This document shows positions 36,625 through 45,772 of a stretch of 64,000 nt of DNA, piece after piece. Under the pieces are notes generated by a model that made no database searches, had not been told where the DNA came from, and saw only the letters and a program-made list of their open reading frames with translations. This DNA comes from CAZSDU01 sp963662525 (GTDB lineage Bacteria > Bacteroidota > Bacteroidia > Bacteroidales > FEN-979): NCBI GenBank assembly GCA_963662525.1, contig OY759717.1, positions 2,728,001 through 2,792,000 on the forward strand. Reading direction: 5' to 3'. A program made the translations under genes and the position numbers. Position 1 is the first letter of the stretch; each line of letters starts with the position of its first letter.

Positions 36625-36712
36625 GCTAACGCGTTGCCTGTAAATGCTGCAAAGGTAGAGTGTTGAATCGAAGGTTTGAAGCTGGTTTTGTAGTATTTAC
36701 AGGCTTGTTAGC
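36625..36712 (-). other. attC-like recombination site (site 2)
   Basis: Outer boxes GCTAAC (36625-36630) and GTTAGC (36707-36712) are exact reverse complements. Inner arms GCCTGTAAAT (36636-36645) and ATTTACAGGC (36695-36704) are a perfect 10-bp inverted repeat. Spacers are 5 and 2 nt, the same 3-nt asymmetry as site 1. Total length (88 nt) is in the attC range. On the minus strand the 3' box reads GCGTTAGC. Confidence 0.55.
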
Positions 36713-37361
36713 TGTAGCCCCGTCATTAGTTTCACAGATTCCGTAGGTCAGTTTAGTTGCAGGCAATTTACTACCACAAACTTGTCTCCTGTCTGTCTGG
36801 ACTCTCGCTTTTCTGAAACCATTCATTTTCTCTCTGGTAATTATATCTCAAAGAATCATTCCCGAACCTGTCGTAAATTGACTGCAACTTCTCCACCAAC
36901 CTCTATTTGAAACGCCCTGGGCGAACCCTTGCAATCTTCCCTTCGGCCTGTTTCTTAAAGCTATTCACTTGGCTTGAGAAGAACATCAAGGTTTCTTAGT
37001 TGCGGCATTTGCCTCCTTTCGGTTGGCTCCTTTCTTCCTGGTAACAAATCAAAGTTACAACAATATGATTTCACTCTGGTACAAATCTATTTTTAATCCT
37101 ATCCCAACCTTTTCGCAAATGCCGCAACCTGGTTTCAGTCTGTGATATGGGCAGTTTCAACAACGATTCAACTTTCTGTCCTGGTCAATCTTTTCAAAGA
37201 ACCCGGTTTAATCAATATATCGGGGGTTACTGCTAACGCCCATATAGGTTCAGTCCAAATAGTCCTGTTTATTTACTAATGATTGTAAATAGACGTGTAA
37301 ATATAGCGTGTTTTTTTATTCCGGCCTTTTTTCCATCATGATCTCCGCCGGATATAAACAA
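36713..37361. other. Gene-less stretch with inverted repeats
   Basis: No convincing coding region is present. A 14-bp perfect inverted repeat, GTTGCGGCATTTGC (36999-37012) and GCAAATGCCGCAAC (37115-37128), encloses 102 bp. A lone GCTAACGCC at 37232-37240 repeats the left box of attC-like site 1 but lacks a matching right half. A small hairpin, GTTTATTTAC / GTAAATAGAC, is at 37267-37294. Confidence 0.45.
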
Positions 37362-37406
37362 TATCCCCGTGTTTTCCCGGGTTCTCCCAGGGTAAAAACG
37401 GGGATA
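37362..37406. terminator. Hairpin beyond korB, possible terminator
   Basis: TATCCCCGT (37362-37370) and ACGGGGATA (37398-37406) are perfect 9-bp inverted arms about 40 bp beyond the korB stop. There is no T-run after it on the minus strand, so factor-independent termination is uncertain. Confidence 0.4.
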
Positions 37407-37446
37407 ATAGATAATAAATGGCAGATGTTTACTGATGGCGATGGGA

Positions 37447-38487
37447 TCAGATTTCCCAGGTGTCTCCTGAATTCAGGAGGTCGTCAACATTTCTGATTTT
37501 TGAGTTTTCCTTTGCAAATTTGATCTGTTCCTGCATCAGGTCATCATAGGTCGGGTACATGGCTGAGCGGATCACGCCGAATACCATGGGGAAAGCAGGC
37601 GGAGCCAGTTTAGCCAGCATAAGGTGAATCCCTGGATCCTGATTATATTGATCGTGAACCAGGATATCGTCGAGGCTGATTCCGTTTTTGCCAATTTCAA
37701 CTGCTTCAAGATGCGTATCGCGAAGGATCAGCCCTTTATCATGATTCTTCCCAAATACCATGGGCTCGCCATTCTTAACCACAAGCATATTGTCATCTTT
37801 CACATCTTTTCCAATGACATCGCTATGGGCTTTGTCGGCAAAGATGATGCAATTTTGCATAATTTCAGTAACAGAAGTTCCGTCATGACGGGCAGCTTCG
37901 AACATGGCTTCGGTCATGAGGGTGATGTTGTTATCCGGAACGCGGGCAAAAAAGGTACCCTGGGCACCCATCACGAGTTCACCTACGGTAAAGGGATGTT
38001 CGATGGTTCCCTGGGGAGAAGTCTTGGTGACTTTTCCCATCGGAGTAGTCGGGGAATATTGTCCTTTGGTCAGGCCATAGATCTGGTTATTGAAAAGAAG
38101 GATGTTGATGTCAACATTTCTGCGGATCACATGAATGAAATGGTTTCCGCCGATGGCCAGGGAATCGCCGTCGCCTGTGGCCATCCATACACTGAGGCGG
38201 GGATTGGCCAGTTTGACACCGGTGGAAATGGCCGCTGCTCTTCCATGAATGCCATGGATCCCATAGGTGTTTACATAATAGGGGAAGCGGGAGGAACAAC
38301 CAATCCCGGAAACCATACAGAAATTTTCCTTGCGGTATCCGATTTTCGGAAATACCCTTTCCACCGCGCTGAGGATGGCATGTGCGCCGCAACCCGGGCA
38401 CCATTTGACCATCTGGTCGCTTTCAAAATCGGATTTGGAAAGTTGAACGTTCGTGCGTTCTACGGTCATATTGATAAAATCCTGCAT
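37447..38487 (-). CDS. korB: 2-oxoacid:ferredoxin oxidoreductase, beta subunit
   Basis: The thiamine-diphosphate subunit (346 residues) of a CoA-dependent 2-oxoacid (probably 2-oxoglutarate) ferredoxin oxidoreductase. WCPGCGAH supplies the first cysteines, and GIGCSSRFPYY, HGRAAAISTGVKLANP, MATGDGDSLAIGGNH and FNNQIYGLTKGQYSPTT mark the cofactor-binding fold. The substrate is inferred from the KorB-like pattern; pyruvate is less likely. It is directly downstream of korA with a 1-bp gap. Confidence 0.92.
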   Translation of the reverse strand: MQDFINMTVERTNVQLSKSDFESDQMVKWCPGCGAHAILSAVERVFPKIGYRKENFCMVSGIGCSSRFPYYVNTYGIHGIHGRAAAISTGVKLANPRLSVWMATGDGDSLAIGGNHFIHVIRRNVDINILLFNNQIYGLTKGQYSPTTPMGKVTKTSPQGTIEHPFTVGELVMGAQGTFFARVPDNNITLMTEAMFEAARHDGTSVTEIMQNCIIFADKAHSDVIGKDVKDDNMLVVKNGEPMVFGKNHDKGLILRDTHLEAVEIGKNGISLDDILVHDQYNQDPGIHLMLAKLAPPAFPMVFGVIRSAMYPTYDDLMQEQIKFAKENSKIRNVDDLLNSGDTWEI

Positions 38488-38488
38488 C

Positions 38489-40339
38489 TTATTTCTCCTC
38501 CAAAAGTTGGTTAAACTTATCCGTTAGCTCGTTGATCATAAAGGGCAGTCCCTGCACTTTGTTAAACTGGGAAATATTGGGCATAGGGAACTTCATGCGG
38601 AGATAATTCACAAATTGTCCGCTGTTTAGCTCACATACCACGATCTTTTTAAATCCATGCAGCACTTTCCCGGTATTTTTTGGTAATGGCATGATGTGAT
38701 GGAAGTGGGCATGACTGATATTCTTGCCTTCCTTCTGCATTTGTTTAACAGCAGAATGAACAGCTCCGTAGGTTCCGCCCCAGCTTACCACAAGCAATTC
38801 GCCTTCCTGAGGACCGTCAACGGGTTGTTCGGGAATGAAATCGGCTACTTTTTCCACCTTGGCTGCACGCAGGTCGGTCATGATCTGGTGATTCATCGGA
38901 TCGGTTGAAACAGTGCCGATAATATTTTCTTTTTCAAGTCCGCCAATTCGATGCCTGAGTCCTTCGGTTCCCGGAATGGCCCATTTACGAACCAGCGTTT
39001 CGGGATCCCTTTTATAGGGTTTATAATCGGGATCATTGGCTTCAGCCATGGGTGGATTGATGGGGGGCATATCAGCCATTTTCGGAATTCTAAAAAGGGT
39101 GGATCCGAATCCCAGATATCCATCTGTTAACAGTATGGTTGGTGTCATATGTTCCAGCGAAAGCTTAGCGGCCTCATAGGCATAATAGAAGCAGTTCTCG
39201 GCAGTAGAAGCGGCAACGACAATCACGGGACATTCCCCGTTACGTCCAAAGAGTGCCTGGTAAAGATCGCTTTGTTCCGATTTTGTCGGGAGACCGGTTG
39301 ACGGACCACCTCTTTGTACATCCACGATCACCAGCGGAAGTTCTGTTATCACGGCAAGTCCGATGGCTTCGCTTTTCAGCGAAAGTCCAGGACCTGAGGT
39401 TGTAGTGCAGGCCATGGCTCCGGTATAGGAAGCGCCGATAGCGGAACAGATTCCAGCAATTTCGTCTTCGGCCTGAAAAACTTTGGCTCCAAGTGATTTA
39501 TGTTTGGAAAGTTCCATCAGGATCTCCGTGGCCGGGGTAATGGGATACGAGCCAAGGAAAAGCGGACGTCCTGATTTTTCTGATGCTGCCAGCAACCCCC
39601 AGGCAGTAGCAACATTTCCGGTAATATTCCGGTAACGGCCTTTTTCCATTTTTGCAGGGGCCACCTGGATCACACTTTCCAGGGCTTCGATGGTTTCGGC
39701 ATAATTATAACCCTGCTGAAGCACGATTTTATTAATCTCAACCAGCTCAGGTTTTTTCTTGAACTTCTGCTCAAAATATTTAAAGGAAGGTTTCAGGTCG
39801 CGATTGAAGATGAAATACAGGATACCCAGTGCGAACATGTTTTTGCTGCGTTCGGCCGTTTTATTGTCAATGCCGAGATCTTTCAGGCTTTCCTTGGTAA
39901 GGGTGGTGAGGGGAGCCTTGATCATGTTGTAGCTTTCCAGGGAATTATCGGTCAGCGGATTCTTTTTATACCCTGCTTTTTCAATGGCTTTATCATCATA
40001 AGCATCGGTATCGGTGAGGATAGTTGCCCCTTTTTTTGCCCATTTCAGATTGGCTCTGAGCGAGGCGGGATTCATGGCAACCAGCACATCGACCAGGTCG
40101 CCTGTAGTATAGATTTTTGAACTTCCCATATGTACCTGGAATCCGGATACACCGGCAATCGTGTTCTGGGGAGCACGGATCTCCGCCGGGAAATCAGGAA
40201 AGGTTGCCAGGTCATTGCCCACAAGGGCTGCCACATCAGAAAACATGCTCCCAGTGAGCTGCATTCCGTCGCCAGAGTCGCCGACGAACTTTACTACTAC
40301 GTCTTCCCGTTCAACAACAGGTCTTTTTTTCTTAGCCAT
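38489..40339 (-). CDS. korA: 2-oxoacid:ferredoxin oxidoreductase, fused gamma-alpha subunit
   Basis: A 616-residue fusion. The N-terminal gamma domain (about 1-190) contains VKFVGDSGDGMQLTGSMFSD and the PDFPAEIRAPQ signature. The alpha domain (about 215-616) contains GSYPITPATEILMELSKH, QAEDEIAGICSAIGASYTGA and VDVQRGGPSTGLPTKSEQSD. With KorB it converts 2-oxoglutarate, CoA and oxidised ferredoxin reversibly to succinyl-CoA, CO2 and reduced ferredoxin. A ferredoxin gene is divergent, 138 bp away, and could supply the electron partner. Confidence 0.93.
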   Translation of the reverse strand: MAKKKRPVVEREDVVVKFVGDSGDGMQLTGSMFSDVAALVGNDLATFPDFPAEIRAPQNTIAGVSGFQVHMGSSKIYTTGDLVDVLVAMNPASLRANLKWAKKGATILTDTDAYDDKAIEKAGYKKNPLTDNSLESYNMIKAPLTTLTKESLKDLGIDNKTAERSKNMFALGILYFIFNRDLKPSFKYFEQKFKKKPELVEINKIVLQQGYNYAETIEALESVIQVAPAKMEKGRYRNITGNVATAWGLLAASEKSGRPLFLGSYPITPATEILMELSKHKSLGAKVFQAEDEIAGICSAIGASYTGAMACTTTSGPGLSLKSEAIGLAVITELPLVIVDVQRGGPSTGLPTKSEQSDLYQALFGRNGECPVIVVAASTAENCFYYAYEAAKLSLEHMTPTILLTDGYLGFGSTLFRIPKMADMPPINPPMAEANDPDYKPYKRDPETLVRKWAIPGTEGLRHRIGGLEKENIIGTVSTDPMNHQIMTDLRAAKVEKVADFIPEQPVDGPQEGELLVVSWGGTYGAVHSAVKQMQKEGKNISHAHFHHIMPLPKNTGKVLHGFKKIVVCELNSGQFVNYLRMKFPMPNISQFNKVQGLPFMINELTDKFNQLLEEK

Positions 40340-40361
40340 AGTTCAATACTTTTTAGTGAGG

Positions 40362-40422
40362 CAAAGTTACACCTTTAAGTTTTATGAGGAAGAATTCAGG
40401 ATTAAAAAAAATTGTATATTTG
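40362..40422. promoter_or_regulatory. Divergent promoter region between korA and ferredoxin
   Basis: On the minus strand TAACTTTG (complement of 40362-40369) faces korA. On the plus strand TATATTTG (40415-40422) faces the ferredoxin gene. Both fit the TAnnTTTG -7 consensus. No good -33 elements were found for either. Confidence 0.4.
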
Positions 40423-40477
40423 CCAGGAATTCGCATTATTAACTCGTTCCGCTTTGCGGGACACAAATACAATAGCC

Positions 40478-40645
40478 ATGGCTTACAAAATTAATGATGA
40501 TTGCACCGCATGCGGAACCTGCATCGATGAATGCCCTGTTGAAGCTATTTCTGAGGGTGATATCTACAAGATTGATCCTGAAGTTTGCACCGATTGTGGC
40601 GCCTGTGCAGATGTTTGTCCGGCGGAAGCAATTCATCCCGAATAA
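40478..40645 (+). CDS. 2[4Fe-4S] ferredoxin
   Basis: A 55-residue electron carrier starting MAYKINDDC (ATG at 40478). Two complete cluster motifs are visible: CTACGTCIDECP and CTDCGACADVCP, each CxxCxxCxxxCP. This is the short clostridial-type ferredoxin typical of anaerobic metabolism. It is placed head-to-head with korAB and is the plausible redox partner of that enzyme. A strong terminator follows 25 bp after the stop. Confidence 0.95.
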   Translation: MAYKINDDCTACGTCIDECPVEAISEGDIYKIDPEVCTDCGACADVCPAEAIHPE

Positions 40646-41068
40646 TCAGAAGTTTAGCTGATTTAAAAAAGAACAGCAGCCCCGGTTTGAAGGGCTGCTG
40701 TTCTTTTTTGATGCGTGATACGGGATGCGTGATACGAGGATAGGATCAGGTTTGTTTTTGACTCGTAAGATGGGATTTTCGTACCACTCAAAATCTCGTA
40801 AGGATTTAGTTTTAAACAAAGTTTCCAGATGATCAATAGTTTCATCTAGTGATGCATGTGCAAAAATAAGGAAGTGAATAAAATCCTGTTTATAGGACCT
40901 TCGGCCATATCCTTCCACAATGTTTGATTTGACTGATTTTATTGATCGTCTGATTTGACTTCCGGTTTCATATATTTCAAAACCGGGCAGGTCATTTAAT
41001 GTCATTTCATGGATCTTAATGACAAGATCATCGGCTAATTGATAAATTTCTAGTGAGCGGTAACTCAT
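40646..41068 (-). CDS. Four-helix-bundle protein (S23/IVP type), altered C-terminus
   Basis: A 140-residue product whose first ~95 residues match the 23S rRNA intervening-sequence protein family: MSYRSLEIYQLADDLVIKIH, then TGSQIRRSIKSVKSNIVEGY and HASLDETIDHLETLFKTKSL. The expected final helix is absent. Instead the frame runs through a degenerate heptamer repeat (SRIPYHASKK) and then through the ferredoxin terminator (SNRGCCSF). The C-terminus is therefore probably non-native, and the gene may be decaying. The stop abuts the ferredoxin stop. The function of the family is unclear. Confidence 0.65.
   Translation of the reverse strand: MSYRSLEIYQLADDLVIKIHEMTLNDLPGFEIYETGSQIRRSIKSVKSNIVEGYGRRSYKQDFIHFLIFAHASLDETIDHLETLFKTKSLRDFEWYENPILRVKNKPDPILVSRIPYHASKKNSSPSNRGCCSFLNQLNF
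40671..40709 (+). terminator. Rho-independent terminator after ferredoxin
   Basis: Perfect 12-bp stem GAACAGCAGCCC (40671-40682) / GGGCTGCTGTTC (40692-40703), 9-nt loop, then six T residues; preceded by six A, so it could also work on the other strand. Confidence 0.9.
40711..40738. repeat. Degenerate heptamer repeat
   Basis: Four 7-bp units (ATGCGTG, ATACGGG, ATGCGTG, ATACGAG) directly after the terminator, related in reverse orientation to the CATCCCG heptamer found in tilS and beside lpxH. Confidence 0.75.
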
Positions 41069-41145
41069 TGGTTTTTCTGACTTAATTCCTCAGAAACAAA
41101 AAAGTATTACCGGATTCCTGGAAAGTTATTAACAATAACTCTGAT

Positions 41146-41968
<823 letters not shown>

Positions 41969-41998
41969 AGGAGAAATTTGATGCAAGTTACAAAAAAA

Positions 41999-42736
41999 CT
42001 ATTTTTCCAGCTTTTTAAGTTCCATTTGCCGCTGATGTTCCGACACCCGCTGATGATGATAGATGACATGCTTATTTCCCGGATTGGTTCTTGCCAGCCC
42101 GCTGTCGAGCTTTAAATAGTACATGAAATCCTCATCCGGAGATAATACGGGACTCATGCCGAAGGAATAATTCAGAACGATCAATGATGCCAATGAGCCA
42201 GGGTTCTGACGAATATAACTTTCCTCATACGCTTTCTGGCGGTACCAAATCTTCTGGAAAGCCGTATCGGCAGACTGGGTAAGCTTATAATAACCGGAGC
42301 TGTCCTGCATCTCAACCAACAGCATTTCGATGGAATCGACTTCTTTCTCGTTTTTTCCTGTTTGTATGAAAAATTCATGAAGCAGTTCAGCCTCCTTTTT
42401 CCCTTCTAGGGTAATCTGATCAGGAAATCCGGAAAAATCACCCCCAAGCTGAATGGTATCACCCCGGCCAATCATCATAACAAGCACTTTTCCGCTGGGT
42501 CCTTTGAGCATATAAAACCCGGTTTCCAGGGGTGAAAGCAGAAAGGTAAACCGGCCGCCGGCATCTATTTTCGCTGAATCCAGGTTATGGATCTCCTTTG
42601 TACTTAATTCCTGAAGAATAATAACGGAACCCTCCGCATTCCGGATCTGCCCGGTGATGAGGGCCCTGTCGGGTTTAACCTGGTTGCAGGCAGAAAGAAG
42701 GATGACAAAGAAAAAAAGGGAAGGGGTCAATTTCAT
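41999..42736 (-). CDS. DUF4369 lipoprotein
   Basis: A 245-residue lipoprotein with lipobox LLSAC near residue 17. The next ~90 residues, with TGQIRNAEGSVIILQELS and GRFTFLLSPLETGFYMLKG, are the DUF4369 beta domain that often precedes thioredoxin-like domains. Here no thioredoxin domain follows, only a helical tail (EKEVDSIEMLLVEMQDSSGY onward). The start overlaps the exonuclease stop by 4 bp, so the two are coupled. Function unknown. Confidence 0.78.
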   Translation of the reverse strand: MKLTPSLFFFVILLSACNQVKPDRALITGQIRNAEGSVIILQELSTKEIHNLDSAKIDAGGRFTFLLSPLETGFYMLKGPSGKVLVMMIGRGDTIQLGGDFSGFPDQITLEGKKEAELLHEFFIQTGKNEKEVDSIEMLLVEMQDSSGYYKLTQSADTAFQKIWYRQKAYEESYIRQNPGSLASLIVLNYSFGMSPVLSPDEDFMYYLKLDSGLARTNPGNKHVIYHHQRVSEHQRQMELKKLEK

Positions 42737-43458
42737 ATGATCTGGATCTTCAGTTCGTCAATCAATGGCTTTCCCTGAAAACGCAAAAAAAGGTTGACAA
42801 TTGTGAGGACATCTTTCTGGCAGTATTTCACGATCCTGGTCAGATCATGCTCTTCCCAGTAAACCCGGGAAACTTCGCTGCCATCGATGTCGTCTTTGGG
42901 TGTGGTTATCCCGAAAACGGTGGCAAGCAGTTCCAGGGATGTATAATTTTTATAATCTCCGAACTTCCACAGATCCATGGTGTCGAGGTGATTGACTTCC
43001 CAGGGTTTCTTTCCTGAAAGGTCAAGGATGGCCGGAACCGGAAGTCCATTGATCAGCATGCGGCGGATGAGGTAAGGATAGTCGAATTCTTTCCCGTTAT
43101 GGGCACAAAGAAAGCCGTAATGCTTCTCCTGTGCTTTGTTCAGAGTTTCTGAAAATTCAGATAAAAGAGTCCTTTCATCATCCCCGGAAAAAGATTTGAT
43201 CCAGAGCATCTGGTTTCTGTAAATCCCGGTGGAAATGCAGATGATCTTTCCGAATTCAGCGTATATCCCGGCGCGCTCGTACAATTCATCGGGTTGTTTC
43301 TCAGTATCAGCCCTGAATTTATCAAATTTCGAAAGCTGATCCGCTTTTTTATTCCACAGTTTTTTCAGATTTTCAGGCAGGGCATCATAAACCCTGGCCT
43401 GTGGAACTGTTTCAATATCGAGAAAAAGGATGTTTTCAATGGGAAAATTTTCCAGCAT
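42733..43458 (-). CDS. PolB-like 3'-5' exonuclease
   Basis: A 241-residue RNase H-fold exonuclease. ExoI is ILFLDIETVPQ (Asp-x-Glu), ExoII is FLCAHNGKEFDYPYLIRRM, and ExoIII is IVKYCQKDVLTIVNLFLRF (Tyr-x3-Asp). The size and order fit the stand-alone predicted 3'-5' exonucleases related to the proofreading domain of DNA polymerase B. It probably degrades DNA from the 3' end with two metal ions. It is cytoplasmic, with no other domains. Confidence 0.85.
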   Translation of the reverse strand: MLENFPIENILFLDIETVPQARVYDALPENLKKLWNKKADQLSKFDKFRADTEKQPDELYERAGIYAEFGKIICISTGIYRNQMLWIKSFSGDDERTLLSEFSETLNKAQEKHYGFLCAHNGKEFDYPYLIRRMLINGLPVPAILDLSGKKPWEVNHLDTMDLWKFGDYKNYTSLELLATVFGITTPKDDIDGSEVSRVYWEEHDLTRIVKYCQKDVLTIVNLFLRFQGKPLIDELKIQII

Positions 43459-43511
43459 GTTTTTTTTGTATTTGGCTTAATCCGGCAAAAATGATAAAGT
43501 AATACCTCCTG

Positions 43512-43958
43512 TTAATAACTTTCCTGAATCTTCCGGATGATCATCTGATCGATGGGAAAGGTAAAATCATCCGGTTTCAGATCCGGGATTTTTACCCAAC
43601 GGAAGCACTGGGCTAAATCCACCGGGGGGATATCATTTTTTATCTCCGTAGTTTTGAACCGGTAAGGTTTTTCAGCTCTTACCCGGTAATAGATATAAAG
43701 CAATTGCATGTTCGATGGAAGCAAAGTAGTAGGCTGAAAAAAATCAGTAGTATAAAAATGTGAAACAATCTCTATCTCTGTATTCAGTTCTTCCATAAAT
43801 TCACGCTTCAGGCAGTTTATTGTTCCTTCTCCGAACTGAAGTCCTCCCCCCGGAAATTTGGTCATAAAAATTCCCAGGCGGAATTCATCGGTTACCAGTA
43901 TTTGACCATTATCGATCAGGAAACCATAAACCCGTATATTAAACCGGTCGATTGTCAT
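43512..43958 (-). CDS. NUDIX hydrolase
   Basis: A 148-residue pyrophosphohydrolase. The Nudix box is visible in order: GGGLQFGEGTINCLKREFME then EELNTEI (pattern GxxxxxExxxxxxxRExxEE). Upstream, GFLIDNGQILVTDEFRLG is the typical entry strand. Substrate is not predictable. It lies 26 bp after the response-regulator gene and may share its transcript. Confidence 0.88.
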   Translation of the reverse strand: MTIDRFNIRVYGFLIDNGQILVTDEFRLGIFMTKFPGGGLQFGEGTINCLKREFMEELNTEIEIVSHFYTTDFFQPTTLLPSNMQLLYIYYRVRAEKPYRFKTTEIKNDIPPVDLAQCFRWVKIPDLKPDDFTFPIDQMIIRKIQESY

Positions 43959-43984
43959 TCAGGCTCAAAGATAAATAAATAACC

Positions 43985-44686
43985 TCAGTAATTCGCCAGC
44001 CATTCCCGGATGGAATCGGCATAAGTATCACCCAGGGGAACCTTGTTTTTCTCCAGATAAATGGTCTTGTTACGGATGCTGGTAATTTTCTGAAGCGGAA
44101 TGATAAAACTGCGGTGAACCCTTTTAAACTGATCTTCCGGTAGCTTTTCCATGACACTTTTCAGACTCATGAGAGAAAGGACGTGAGGTTTCAATTTGTT
44201 TACAAAATGAATTTTAATATAATCGTCGAGACCTTCAATATATAAGATATCGTTGAAAGCAATCCGGACCATGGCATATCCTGATTTTACGAAAAAGAAG
44301 CTCTCATCGGTGCCGACTTTTGTGGCTTGCCGGGAAATAACCTTTCTGGCTTTCAACAGTGCTTTGATGAAACGATCAAAATGGACCGGTTTGACAAGGT
44401 AATCGATGGCTTCGAGTTCAAACCCTTTGACTGCATATTCGGAATAGGCCGTGGTGAAGATAACCATGGGTTTCACCTGCAGACTTTGAAAAAATTGAAT
44501 CCCACTGATGTCAGGCATCTGGATATCGAGAATTATCAGGTCAACGGGATGTACTTTAATGAACGACAACGCCTGGATGGCATCAGTGAAGGTATTTATC
44601 AGTTGAATCAGGGGTGTGTCGGAAGCATACTTTTTAATCACTTCCAGTGCCAGGGGTTCATCATCGATCGCGATACAGGTCATCAT
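43985..44686 (-). CDS. LytTR-type response regulator
   Basis: A 233-residue DNA-binding regulator. The receiver domain has the acidic pair in CIAIDDEPLALEVIKKYA, the phosphorylation Asp in LIILDIQMPDISGIQFF, TTAYSEYAVKGF, and the conserved Lys in AIDYLVKP. The LytTR DNA-binding domain covers about residues 135-233 (ILYIEGLDDYIKIHF, then VHRSFIIPLQKI). It is encoded directly after its kinase (4-bp overlap) at the end of the VTC/CotH operon, so it probably controls that operon. Confidence 0.93.
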   Translation of the reverse strand: MMTCIAIDDEPLALEVIKKYASDTPLIQLINTFTDAIQALSFIKVHPVDLIILDIQMPDISGIQFFQSLQVKPMVIFTTAYSEYAVKGFELEAIDYLVKPVHFDRFIKALLKARKVISRQATKVGTDESFFFVKSGYAMVRIAFNDILYIEGLDDYIKIHFVNKLKPHVLSLMSLKSVMEKLPEDQFKRVHRSFIIPLQKITSIRNKTIYLEKNKVPLGDTYADSIREWLANY

Positions 44687-45768
44687 GTCAGCGGTATTTT
44701 CAGGTTCACGATATAAATTTTCCCATTATTGGTAAGGGTAAGTTCATGGGTGTCAGGATAGATCAGGCGCAATCTTTGCCGGGTATTGCTTATCCCGATC
44801 CCGAAGGTTTCGTTATTTTCCCTGCCTTGAAATATCTGGTTAGAGACTTTAAACTCCAGGCATTTCTTTTCAATCCGGATATCAATAATGATAGTGGTTT
44901 TTTCATGACTGCTGGTTCCATATTTAAAAGCATTTTCTACAAATGGAATAAGTATCATGGGGGGGATCATATAATCTTCGTAATCTTCGTTGATGGTCAG
45001 CTGAAGGTTAACATTATCACTTAATCGCAGTTGCTGAAGTCCGACATAATGACGGATATACTGAATCTCCATTTCCAATGGCACTTTTTCATTTTCAGTA
45101 TCCTGAATCACATACCGCATCATATCCGAAAGTTTCATGACGGCTTCCGGGGTCAAATCGCTTTTAATCAGGGCCAGGCTGTATATTGTGTTTAAGGAGT
45201 TAAACAGGAAATGAGGATTGATCTGGTTTTTAAGCATGGCCAGTTCAGAATGAAGTTTTTCTTTTTCAGCTTCTTTTCGTTTTTTTTCATTTTTGACCAG
45301 TTTATCGGAAAAGCGCAATCCCAGGCTGAATCCTGAAACCAGGAAGGAGGTAAAAAGAAAGTTGTACATCGGCCACCCTCTGAATGGCTTGGGGGGTGGC
45401 ACTCTCCCATGAATCTCTTCGATGGGGGGAGGAATCATGCGAAACTCTCTTGGTCTCAATTGCCTGTGAGGCATAAAATAGGTGTCAGGAACATCCATTA
45501 GAAAAGTCATCAGAATAATCAGCAAGAAAGAGGCTGTAAAATATAAAATTCTCTTCTTTTGAAAGAATAGAAAAGGGATTAGCAGGAAATACTGAACATA
45601 GAAAATGAGGGCATAAATTAGAGTCTGGCTATAATTATGAAATAAGATATTAGCGTCTCTTGTTGAGTCAACATATAATAAGTACGAAGGGAAAATGAAA
45701 AGAAATGCCCAGATCAGCAGATGTAGTAGAATTTTGACTTTTTTTCCGTTCAGCAGAGATTTTTTCAT
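44683..45768 (-). CDS. LytS-type sensor histidine kinase
   Basis: A 361-residue inner-membrane kinase with about four hydrophobic segments in the first ~170 residues (LLHLLIWAFLFIFPSYLLYV; then LIYALIFYVQYFLLIPFLFF; a third near 75; a fourth, FLFTSFLVSGFSLGL, near 152). A coiled coil of charged residues leads to the phospho-acceptor segment LKNQINPHFLFNSLNTIY. The ATPase domain has MILIPFVENAFKYG and FGIGISNTRQRL. A proline-rich loop (PPIEEIHGRVPPPKPF) lies before the fourth hydrophobic segment. It is 4 bp from the DUF2490 gene. Confidence 0.93.
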   Translation of the reverse strand: MKKSLLNGKKVKILLHLLIWAFLFIFPSYLLYVDSTRDANILFHNYSQTLIYALIFYVQYFLLIPFLFFQKKRILYFTASFLLIILMTFLMDVPDTYFMPHRQLRPREFRMIPPPIEEIHGRVPPPKPFRGWPMYNFLFTSFLVSGFSLGLRFSDKLVKNEKKRKEAEKEKLHSELAMLKNQINPHFLFNSLNTIYSLALIKSDLTPEAVMKLSDMMRYVIQDTENEKVPLEMEIQYIRHYVGLQQLRLSDNVNLQLTINEDYEDYMIPPMILIPFVENAFKYGTSSHEKTTIIIDIRIEKKCLEFKVSNQIFQGRENNETFGIGISNTRQRLRLIYPDTHELTLTNNGKIYIVNLKIPLT

Positions 45769-45772
45769 GTCT

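Noticed and set aside
36626..36826. 66-codon minus-strand frame overlapping attC-like site 2
   Set aside because: It runs straight through the palindrome and shows no coding character.
37232..37310. Third attC-like site
   Set aside because: The GCTAACGCC box is present but a matching right arm at normal spacing is missing; only a weak TAGC and an off-centre hairpin follow.
34000..37446. Prophage or transposon
   Set aside because: No integrase, transposase, terminal repeats of an insertion sequence or phage gene is present.
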